DNA of 64,000 nucleotides from contig NZ_SGXC01000002.1 in the NCBI RefSeq assembly GCF_004216695.1, positions 186,001 to 250,000 on the forward strand. Reading direction: 5' to 3'. The notes below the pieces were generated by a model. It was not told where the DNA came from. It did not search any database and saw nothing but the letters and a program-made list of their open reading frames with translations. Below, piece after piece: positions 1 through 6,794 of the stretch. How positions within the stretch are numbered: position 1 is the stretch's first letter; each line of letters starts with the position of its first letter. Origin of the DNA: Pigmentiphaga kullae. GTDB taxonomy: Bacteria; Pseudomonadota; Gammaproteobacteria; Burkholderiales; Burkholderiaceae_B. Made by a program: the position numbers and the translations under genes.

Positions 1-355
1 CGTCCAGGGCCCGCCTCACGACGATGGGCAGGCGTTCCAGGCGCTGCTTGAGCACGTAGTCGGTGGCGCCTTCCTTCAACATGTCGACCGCGTGTTCCTC
101 GCCCAGCACGCCGGAGACGAAGATGAAGGGCAGGGCGGTGGGGTGGCTGCGCGCGATCCGCAGCGCCTCGCTGCCGGGAAAGCCCGGCATGTGGAAATCG
201 GACAGCACGAGGTCGAAGTTCCCGTCGTCCAGGGCCCGGGTGAAGTCGGCCTCGTTGTTGACGATGACGCTCTCCACGCTGAGTCCCGAGATAGACAGGC
301 GTTCCAGGGTCAGTTCCGCATCGTGGGGATCGTCCTCGGCAAGCAGGACGCGCAT
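1..355 (-). CDS. Response regulator receiver protein, C-terminus beyond the window (partial)
   Basis: Reading the minus strand from the ATG at 355 gives at least 118 residues that begin MRVLLAEDD and form a complete receiver (REC) domain. The acidic pocket is D8/D9, the phospho-acceptor is D53 in LVLSDFHMPG, and the switch lysine is K103 in YVLKQRLERLP. The frame stays open to the window edge, so an output module follows that I cannot see. In similar loci this is a PAS/histidine kinase or a GGDEF/EAL region. It starts 11 bp after the stop of the upstream response regulator, so it is probably the third gene of a phytochrome-kinase phosphorelay operon. Confidence 0.85.
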   Translation of the reverse strand, partial: MRVLLAEDDPHDAELTLERLSISGLSVESVIVNNEADFTRALDDGNFDLVLSDFHMPGFPGSEALRIARSHPTALPFIFVSGVLGEEHAVDMLKEGATDYVLKQRLERLPIVVRRALD

Positions 356-366
356 GGCGGGCGGGT

Positions 367-852
367 TCACGTGGGCAGGCTCCGGGAATCGCGGTCGCCG
401 CGGCCGGCGGAACGGCGCAGCGAGCCGGGAGGGGGCTCGTTCAACACCGCCCAGAATACGCCCAGTTCTCCGATCGCGCGCACGAAATCCGGGAAATTCA
501 CCGGCTTGACCACGTAGGCGTTGACACCCAGGTCGTAGGCGCGCACCAGGTCGCTTTCCTCGCTGGACGAGGTCAGCATGACCACGGGCACGTTCTGCAG
601 CCCGCGGTCCTCGCGTATGAGCTGGAGCAGTTCCAGTCCGTCCATCTTGGGCAGCTTCAGGTCCAGCAGGATGACCGCGGGGTTGCCGGCAGGCCGGTCC
701 TGATGATGGCCGCGCCGGAACAGGTAGTCGGCGGCCTCCTCGCCGTCGCGCGCGACCACCACGTCGTTGGCGAGCTGGCTTCTTTCGAGCGCGATCAGGG
801 TCAGTTCGAGGTCCTGGGGGCTGTCTTCGACCAGCAGAATGGGCTTGAGCAT
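367..852 (-). CDS. Rcp1-type single-domain response regulator
   Basis: 161 residues: one receiver domain and a short arginine/serine-rich tail with no DNA-binding output. E9/D10 form the acidic pocket, D64 in VILLDLKLPKMDG is the phospho-acceptor, T94 is the switch residue and K116 lies in YVVKPVNF. Stand-alone receivers of this kind (Rcp1/BphR family) usually take phosphate from a phytochrome histidine kinase encoded next to them. That fits here, because the phytochrome-like gene ends 10 bp upstream on the same strand. The likely role is phosphotransfer between the kinase and the receiver protein encoded downstream. Confidence 0.88.
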   Translation of the reverse strand: MLKPILLVEDSPQDLELTLIALERSQLANDVVVARDGEEAADYLFRRGHHQDRPAGNPAVILLDLKLPKMDGLELLQLIREDRGLQNVPVVMLTSSSEESDLVRAYDLGVNAYVVKPVNFPDFVRAIGELGVFWAVLNEPPPGSLRRSAGRGDRDSRSLPT

Positions 853-862
853 GACGGGGATC

Positions 863-3019
863 TCACTCCTTCATGTCGGCCGCGGTCGCGGCAGGGGGTT
901 GGGCGTCGGGCAGGAACAGATAGAAGGTCGCCCCGTGTCCCGGGCTTCCTTCGGCCCACACGCGGCCGCCGTGGCGTTCGACGATGCGGCGGACATTGGC
1001 CAGGCCGATGCCCGTGCCCTCGAATTCTTCCATGCGGTGCAGACGCTGGAATACGCCGAATAGTTTGCCGACGTATTTCATGTCGAAGCCCACGCCATTG
1101 TCGCGCACATGGATGACGTGGCCGCCGTGGCGGGGTTCGGCGGAGATTTCGATCACCGCGGGGGCCCGGCCGCGCGTGTACTTGATGGCGTTGGACAACA
1201 GATTTCGCAGCGCCAGGTGCATGTAGGCGGCGTCGGCGTGGACGGACGGCAGATCGCCCATGATCCATTCCACCTGGCGGCCGTCCAGGTCGGGAGCGAG
1301 TTCGCGGCGTATCTGCTCGAGCACCTGCGCCAGATCCACCTGCGAGGGCCGCAGGGCCGAGCGGCCCATCTGCGAGAAGGTCAGCAGGGCATCGACCAGC
1401 CTGCCGGCGAAGCGCGCCGAATCGCCGATGTTGTCGAGATAGCGCGCGCCGCGGTCCGACAGATGGGCGCCTTCGTACTCGCGCAGCAGGTCGGCGTAGC
1501 CTGCGATATGGCGCAGCGGCGCGCGCAGGTCGTGCGAGACGCTGTACGAGAAGGCTTCGAGTTCCTGGTTGGTGCGGCCCAGTTCGTCGGCCAGGCCGGC
1601 GAGTTCCTCGGCCTTGCGCAGCACCACGCCGGTGATGGCGGTGCGCAGCTCCGCCGCGCTTTCCAGTTCGCAGGGCTCCCACGGGCGGGCGCGGCCGCGC
1701 GCCCATTCCGGCCGGAACCAGAGCACGTAGTTGGCGTGCAGCTCCGAGATCGGCAAGGCCAGCACGCCGCAGGCCACGTCGCGCAGCGAGGCGAACTCGG
1801 GCACCGCCTCGGGCAGGCAGGCGGTATGGAAGAGCGCCGTGTCGCCGGCGCGCGCCAGCCGGGCCGCCAGCGCCTGCACGGCCCGGTGGCCGGGCGTCCG
1901 GCCGAAGGTCAGGCAGTCGTTGCCATGCACGATGGCCGCGCCGCCCGCGTCCGCGAAGGCCAGCAGCGGGGCCGGCACGCTGGCCAGCCCGGCAGGGACG
2001 CTGTCGTGCCGGGACATGGCGGCCAGCAGCAGGCCCATCAGGCGCTGCAGTTCGTGGCGCCGGTCCGCTTCGGCCTGGGCCTGGCGGGCGCCGATCTGCA
2101 GCGCGACGACCTGCACGAGCAGGTCGCATTGGGCGCGGACGGCCTGCGGCATGGCCCGGGGCTGGGCGTGATGGCAGGCGATCATGCCCCACAGCCGGCC
2201 CTGCGACATCAGCGGCAGCGACATGGCCGCGCGGGCGCCCACGTCCTCCAGGCAGTGCAGCATGGCAGGCGGCGCCGCGCGCAAGCCTGCCAGGCTCAGG
2301 TCCGTGCAGGCGCCCGTATCGGGGTTGCGCGCCGGTTCCAGCGGCGAGGGCTTGCTGCCGGTATCCGGGATGTAGCTCAGGCGCTGGGCCCGGTCGCCGC
2401 GGTCCGTCTCGGGGGGCTGTTCGGCGGCGGGAAAATGCCGGCCCAGCAGCGAGACGTAGCCGCGGCCGCGCCGCTCGGCGTTGACCCGGCCATGGCCGTC
2501 GGGATCGAGTGCGTAGGCGATCACGCGTCCGAAGCCCGTCATCCTGCGGATGCGTTCGACCGCCAGTTCGCACAGCTCGTCGGCGGTCACGCATTGATGG
2601 GCGCGGTCGACGAAATCGCCCAGGTCGGACGGCCGGGCCGGCGGCGCTGCGGGTTCGAACTCGGCCACGATCGATCCGCCGTAGCGGTGGACCACCAGGT
2701 CGAAGCGGCCGTCCACGGCGACGAAGGCCACCGTGCCCAGATGGTGGGGCGTGCGTTCGGCCTGGGTCGCGGCGCGCAGCCGTTCGTGGAAGCGGCTGCC
2801 GGCGGGACGCACCAGCTGCGACAGCTTCTGGCCCAGCAACACGGCCGGGGCCGCGTGCAGGTGCTGCCGCACGGATGCGCTGGCCTGCAGGATCGTGCCG
2901 CGGGCACGGTCGAGCACGAGCAGGAAGCCGTGGGGCTGGATGCCGGGCGACGGGGGAGGGGGCCCGCTCGCACGCGTGGCCGGAAGGTCCTTGCCGGACG
3001 CGGGGCTCGGGAGGCGCAT
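863..3019 (-). CDS. Phytochrome-like sensor histidine kinase with degenerate photosensory module
   Basis: 718 residues in the order PAS (about 25-120), GAF (about 135-320), PHY (about 325-465), HisKA (H496 in SHDLRAP) and HATPase (N610 box, G box DNGVGF at 640-645, TGIGL at 669-673). The kinase looks complete. The light-sensing half is not typical. There is no cysteine before IQPHG (27-31), where bacteriophytochromes attach biliverdin. The PASDIP motif reads PAAEQP (197-202), the pocket histidine aligns with M253 and the pocket tyrosine with C256. The PHY tongue (WAG...PRxSF) is absent, since FRPE (435-438) runs almost directly into RPWEP (445-449). Other pocket elements such as ACHH remain. 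It is probably a phytochrome relative that senses something else or binds pigment abnormally. No heme oxygenase gene is in the window. Confidence 0.85.
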   Translation of the reverse strand: MRLPSPASGKDLPATRASGPPPPSPGIQPHGFLLVLDRARGTILQASASVRQHLHAAPAVLLGQKLSQLVRPAGSRFHERLRAATQAERTPHHLGTVAFVAVDGRFDLVVHRYGGSIVAEFEPAAPPARPSDLGDFVDRAHQCVTADELCELAVERIRRMTGFGRVIAYALDPDGHGRVNAERRGRGYVSLLGRHFPAAEQPPETDRGDRAQRLSYIPDTGSKPSPLEPARNPDTGACTDLSLAGLRAAPPAMLHCLEDVGARAAMSLPLMSQGRLWGMIACHHAQPRAMPQAVRAQCDLLVQVVALQIGARQAQAEADRRHELQRLMGLLLAAMSRHDSVPAGLASVPAPLLAFADAGGAAIVHGNDCLTFGRTPGHRAVQALAARLARAGDTALFHTACLPEAVPEFASLRDVACGVLALPISELHANYVLWFRPEWARGRARPWEPCELESAAELRTAITGVVLRKAEELAGLADELGRTNQELEAFSYSVSHDLRAPLRHIAGYADLLREYEGAHLSDRGARYLDNIGDSARFAGRLVDALLTFSQMGRSALRPSQVDLAQVLEQIRRELAPDLDGRQVEWIMGDLPSVHADAAYMHLALRNLLSNAIKYTRGRAPAVIEISAEPRHGGHVIHVRDNGVGFDMKYVGKLFGVFQRLHRMEEFEGTGIGLANVRRIVERHGGRVWAEGSPGHGATFYLFLPDAQPPAATAADMKE

Positions 3020-3112
3020 CTGGTTCGGGATAGAAGAGAGCGAATCCCGATAGTATGCCCGCCCCTGTGCGCGCCCCGCGCGTCGGCCGGATTATGTAGC
3101 GATACTTACAGC

Positions 3113-3132
3113 ACGTCTCAATTCGGAGACGT
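3113..3132. promoter_or_regulatory. Inverted repeat between ABC operon and phytochrome operon
   Basis: Perfect 7-bp arms ACGTCTC and GAGACGT are separated by 6 nt in the 120-bp gap between the permease stop and the phytochrome start. There is no U-run, so it is either a weak terminator for the ABC operon or an operator for the signalling operon. I see no convincing -35/-10 pair. Confidence 0.4.
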
Positions 3133-3139
3133 ACGGGCC

Positions 3140-3907
3140 TCAGGTGCCCTGGTTGCCCCGGTGGGCCCAGGCCGTGGTGCGTTTCTCCACCAGCGCGAAC
3201 AGCTCGTACATGGCCATGGCCATCACGCCTATCACCATCAGGCCGGAGAAGGCCAGCGGCATCTTCATGGCCGAGCCGGCCGACACCAGCAGGTAGCCGA
3301 TGCCCTCGTTCGAGGCCGCCATCTCGGATACGGTCGAGCCGACGAAAGCCAGCGTGATCGCCACTTTCAACGAAGCGTAGAAATACGGCAGCGACCGTGG
3401 CAGCCCGACCTTGAGCAGCACGTCCATGCGCTTGGCGCCCAGCACCCGCAGCACGTCCTCGAGCTCGGGTTCGAGCGTGGCCAGCCCGGTGGCGATGTTG
3501 ACCATGATGGGAAAGAACGAGATCAGGAAGGCGGTCAGCACGGCGGGGCCGATGCCGATGCCGAACCACACCACCAGCACCGGCACGAAGGCCGCCTTGG
3601 GCAGGGCGTTGAAGGCCGTCATCAGGGGGTACACGGCGGTGTAGGCCAGGCGCGAGCTGCCGATGACGAAGCCCAGCACCACGCCCACCACGATGGAGAT
3701 GCCGAAGCCGGCCATCGTGACCCAGAAGGTGCGCCAGGCATGCATGGCGATGACCGGCGCGTAGTCGATGGTGGCCTGCAGGATCTGCGAAGGGCTGGGG
3801 AAGATGAACTCGGATACCTCGAAGACCCGGCAGATGATCTCCCACAGGATGATGACGGCGATCAGCAGCGTGATCGGGGCGAGGCGTTCGGCGAATTTGT
3901 TGTTCAT
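3140..3907 (-). CDS. ABC transporter permease, NitT/TauT (SsuC/TauC) type
   Basis: 255 residues with about six hydrophobic segments and the BPD inner-membrane signature. The cytoplasmic EAA loop that docks on the ATPase is near LPRSLPYFYASLKVAI. It is the third gene of a three-gene importer operon (binding protein, ATPase, permease), 45 bp after the ATPase. Family members import sulfonates, nitrate, thiamine precursors, riboflavin or hydantoin-like compounds, and the sequence does not reveal which. Confidence 0.88.
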   Translation of the reverse strand: MNNKFAERLAPITLLIAVIILWEIICRVFEVSEFIFPSPSQILQATIDYAPVIAMHAWRTFWVTMAGFGISIVVGVVLGFVIGSSRLAYTAVYPLMTAFNALPKAAFVPVLVVWFGIGIGPAVLTAFLISFFPIMVNIATGLATLEPELEDVLRVLGAKRMDVLLKVGLPRSLPYFYASLKVAITLAFVGSTVSEMAASNEGIGYLLVSAGSAMKMPLAFSGLMVIGVMAMAMYELFALVEKRTTAWAHRGNQGT

Positions 3908-3952
3908 CGGGCGAGTCGGCGTGAGGAGGCTGGAAAGTGCGCGGGGCGCCGG

Positions 3953-4735
3953 TCAATGTCCGATCTGGGTGCGCAGTTCCAGCACCAGCGTGTTGAAGTC
4001 GTCGGTGTAGGTGGTCTCGAGTTCCCGGGGCCGGGGCAGTTCTATTTCCCGGCGCGACATGATGCGGCCGGGGCGCTTGCTCATGACGTACACCGTGTCG
4101 GCCAGGAACACGGCTTCGCGCAGGTCGTGGGTGACCAGCACCACATTGAAGCGCCGTGCGCTCCAGAGATCGCGCAGTACGCACCACAGCTCTTCGCGCG
4201 TGAACGCGTCGAGCGCGCCGAAAGGCTCGTCCAGCATCAGCATCTCGGGTTCGTGGATGAGCGCCCGGCACAACGACGCGCGCTGCTGCATGCCGCCCGA
4301 CAGTTCCCACGGGAACTTGTGCTCGTAGCCGTCCAGTCCGACGGTTGCCAGCAGGGCCCGCGCGCGTTCGGTGTACTCGGCGCGCCGAGCCCGGAAGCTG
4401 GAGCGGTAGGGTTCGACGATCTCCAGCGGCAGCAGGACGTTGTCGAGCGTGGTGCGCCAGGGCAGCAGGTTGGGGGCCTGGAACGCCATGCCCACGATCT
4501 TGAGGGGGCCGGTGACCTTGTTGCCGCCCACGGTCACGGTGCCGCGGGTGGGCGACTTCAGGCCGGTCGTCAGCTTCATGAAGGTGGACTTGCCGCAGCC
4601 CGAGGGGCCGACGATGGCCACGAACTCGCCCTTGCCTATGGAAAGGCTGATGTCCTCGACCGCGTATTCGCCCGCCCGCTCCTGGGCCGCGTTGTAGGCC
4701 AGCGAGACCCGCTGGAAATCGACGAAGGCCGTCAT
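3953..4735 (-). CDS. ABC transporter ATP-binding protein, NitT/TauT type
   Basis: 260 residues. Walker A is GPSGCGKST (43-51), the signature is LSGGMQQR, Walker B is MLMLDEPFGALD, and the switch histidine is in VTHD. It powers the adjacent permease. The start ATG at 4735 overlaps nothing but lies 1 nt from the stop of the upstream binding-protein gene (4737), so the two are tightly coupled. The C-terminus RPRELETTYTDDFN resembles SsuB/TauB-like ATPases. Confidence 0.9.
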   Translation of the reverse strand: MTAFVDFQRVSLAYNAAQERAGEYAVEDISLSIGKGEFVAIVGPSGCGKSTFMKLTTGLKSPTRGTVTVGGNKVTGPLKIVGMAFQAPNLLPWRTTLDNVLLPLEIVEPYRSSFRARRAEYTERARALLATVGLDGYEHKFPWELSGGMQQRASLCRALIHEPEMLMLDEPFGALDAFTREELWCVLRDLWSARRFNVVLVTHDLREAVFLADTVYVMSKRPGRIMSRREIELPRPRELETTYTDDFNTLVLELRTQIGH

Positions 4736-4736
4736 G

Positions 4737-5798
4737 TCACTTGCCGCGCAGCACGGAAGCCGTCAGCGACTTCTCGGGCAGGAACGAACGGTCGAACGCC
4801 GCGTCGGGATTGACCGATGTCTTGGTGCCGTAGGTGCGGGTGACCTGGGCCGCCATCAGCGCCATGCGGGCCGGGTTGATGTCGCCGAAGCCGTCGGCGC
4901 GCGCATCGGGCGTGTCGATGGCGGTCTGGATGGCCAGCCGCAGGCGCTTGAGCTCCAGCGGCGTATCGATGATGCCGTCCCGTTCCTTCACGGTGGCGAT
5001 CGAGGCGGCCGGGTCCGCCAGCACGTCGCGCGTGGCCTTGGCCACCGCGCGCAGGAAGCCCTTGACGGCTTCCGGATGGGTCCTGGCGAAGTTGCGGTCG
5101 GCGATGATGGCGTTGCCGTACAGCTTCACGCCGTATTCGGGGTAGGACATGATGGCGATGTCCTGGTCCTTGACGCCGCGCGCGTTCAGGTTCAAGAGCG
5201 AGGTGAAGTAGAAGCCGGTGATCGCGTCGACGTCGCCGCGCGCGAGCATGGTCTCGCGCAGCGCCGGATCCATGCTGACCCAGGTGACCTTGGCATCGTC
5301 GATCTTGTTGGCCTGGGCGAAGATGGGGAAGGAGCGGCGTCCGCCGTCGAACGAGGGCGAGCCCAGCTTCTTGCCTTCGAGATCCTTGGGCGTCTTGATG
5401 CCGCTTTTCTTGAGCGAGAACACCGCCGCCGGCGTGTTGTTGTAGATCATCATGACGCCGGTGGGCTGGTTGGGCGCGCCGGGGTTGTTGCCCTGGAACT
5501 CCATCAGCGCCGCCAGGTCGGCGAAGCCCATTTCGTACGAACCCGAGGCCACCCGGTTCACAGCCGCGCCCGAGCCGCTGCCGGCGTCGATGGTCACGTC
5601 CAGCTTCTCCTGCTTGAAATAGCCTTTCTTGGCCGCGACCAGGAAAATCGCGCTGGGACCCTCGAAACGCCAGTCGAGCTGGAAGCGGATCTTGGTCTCC
5701 TGGGCGTGGGCGGCGGGAGCGGCCCACGCCGTGGCCAGGGACAGCGCCAGACCGGCGAGCACGGCACGGCGACCCGGAGTGCGAAGTGTCGTTTTCAT
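4737..5798 (-). CDS. ABC transporter substrate-binding protein, NMT1/THI5-like
   Basis: 353 residues. The open frame reaches further upstream, but the ATG at 5798 has a good ribosome site (GAGGAAA) and begins a signal peptide MKTTLRTPGRR with a hydrophobic core, probably cleaved after AHA (residue 32). The mature protein starts QETKIRFQLDWRFEG, typical of NMT1/SsuA-like periplasmic binding proteins that present a small organic substrate to the permease. As first gene of the operon it probably sets substrate choice. The neighbouring purine-degradation island makes a purine- or pyrimidine-derived ligand conceivable, but that is only inference. Confidence 0.87.
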   Translation of the reverse strand: MKTTLRTPGRRAVLAGLALSLATAWAAPAAHAQETKIRFQLDWRFEGPSAIFLVAAKKGYFKQEKLDVTIDAGSGSGAAVNRVASGSYEMGFADLAALMEFQGNNPGAPNQPTGVMMIYNNTPAAVFSLKKSGIKTPKDLEGKKLGSPSFDGGRRSFPIFAQANKIDDAKVTWVSMDPALRETMLARGDVDAITGFYFTSLLNLNARGVKDQDIAIMSYPEYGVKLYGNAIIADRNFARTHPEAVKGFLRAVAKATRDVLADPAASIATVKERDGIIDTPLELKRLRLAIQTAIDTPDARADGFGDINPARMALMAAQVTRTYGTKTSVNPDAAFDRSFLPEKSLTASVLRGK

Positions 5799-5870
5799 GC
5801 TGAGGTTTCCTCGGGTGAGTGGGGACGGTTGTGCCGTCCTGGGTTTTGTGGGGAGAATACATCCCGGTTT

Positions 5871-5908
5871 CGCACCCCAACAATGCGAGGTAAACCCGCA
5901 TTGGTGCG
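5871..5908. promoter_or_regulatory. Interrupted inverted repeat upstream of the ABC operon
   Basis: CGCACC pairs with GGTGCG and, inside it, AATGCG pairs with CGCATT. A 5-nt bulge lies on one side and the loop has 9 nt. It sits in the 195-bp divergent space between the binding-protein gene (minus) and the amidotransferase gene (plus), 73 bp before the binding-protein start. It could be an operator or a leader hairpin. I looked for a TPP riboswitch here and found none. Confidence 0.4.
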
Positions 5909-5993
5909 GCGTTTCACCGGTTTGGGGCGTGCCGGTTTCCAGTCGTATCAAAAGCAGGATCCATGCCTGTTTTCTTGCACCGCGAAGGTTCCC

Positions 5994-6776
5994 ATGTGCC
6001 AATTGCTAGGCATGAACGGCAACACGCCGACCGACATCGTCTTCAGCTTCACCGGCTTCGCCACCCGCGCGGGGCGTACCGGCGAGCACGTGGACGGCTG
6101 GGGCATCGCTTTTTTCGAGGGAGCGGGGGTGCGCCACTTCGTGGACCACGAACCGGCCCTGCTGTCGCCGGTGGCGGACCTGATCCGGCACTACCCGATC
6201 AAGTCGCGTAACGTCATCGCGCACATCCGCAAGGCGACCGTGGGGCGCGTGGCGCTGGAGAACTGCCATCCGTTCGTGCGCGAGCTGTGGGGGCGCTACT
6301 GGGTGTTCGCCCACAACGGCGACCTGGTGAACTATCTGCCGGCGCTGGACGGCCCCTATCGGCCGGTGGGCGACACCGACAGCGAGCGGGCCTTCTGCTG
6401 GATGCTGCAATGCCTGCGGGCGCGCTTCGCCTGCCATCCGGGCGTCGAGGCACTGGCCGACGCGCTGGGCGAACTGAGCGCGGGAATCGCCGCGCACGGC
6501 ACCTTCAATTTCATGCTGTCGGACGGCGAGGCCTTGTACGTCCATTGCTCCACGCGCCTGCACTACCTGGTGCGCCAGCACCCCTTCGCCACCGCCAGCC
6601 TGTCCGACGACGAGGTCAGCGTGGATTTCGCCCAGGTGACCACGCCCGACGACCGCATCGCGGTCATCGTGACCGAGCCCCTGACCACCAACGAGGTGTG
6701 GCGCCGCTTCGAGCCGGGCGAACTGATGGTGTTCGTCGACGGCGCGCCGGTGCTGGCGCGCCTGGTCAGCGGCTGA
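5994..6776 (+). CDS. Class II glutamine amidotransferase (YafJ-like)
   Basis: 260 residues starting MCQLLGMN. Removal of Met would expose Cys2 as the N-terminal nucleophile. HIRKATVG, ENCHPF and the oxyanion/asparagine motif HNGDL match the class II (Ntn-hydrolase) glutaminase fold. There is no synthetase domain, as in E. coli YafJ-type stand-alone amidotransferases, so the acceptor of the ammonia is unknown. The gene is convergent with the UraD-AllC gene (18-bp gap) and divergent from the ABC operon. Confidence 0.88.
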   Translation: MCQLLGMNGNTPTDIVFSFTGFATRAGRTGEHVDGWGIAFFEGAGVRHFVDHEPALLSPVADLIRHYPIKSRNVIAHIRKATVGRVALENCHPFVRELWGRYWVFAHNGDLVNYLPALDGPYRPVGDTDSERAFCWMLQCLRARFACHPGVEALADALGELSAGIAAHGTFNFMLSDGEALYVHCSTRLHYLVRQHPFATASLSDDEVSVDFAQVTTPDDRIAVIVTEPLTTNEVWRRFEPGELMVFVDGAPVLARLVSG

Positions 6777-6794
6777 GGGCGGCGCGGCGGCCCG

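Noticed and set aside
801-4310. 1169-aa open frame on the minus strand across the phytochrome and permease genes
   Set aside because: It is a shadow frame of Arg/Pro/Ala-rich composition in high-G+C DNA; the overlapping frames have clear domain motifs.
1109-4813. 1234-aa open frame on the plus strand
   Set aside because: Antisense shadow of the phytochrome and ABC genes with no recognisable domain.
5799-5993. TPP riboswitch upstream of the NMT1/THI5-like operon
   Set aside because: The conserved TPP-aptamer core (CTGAGA and its partner stretch) is not present on either strand.
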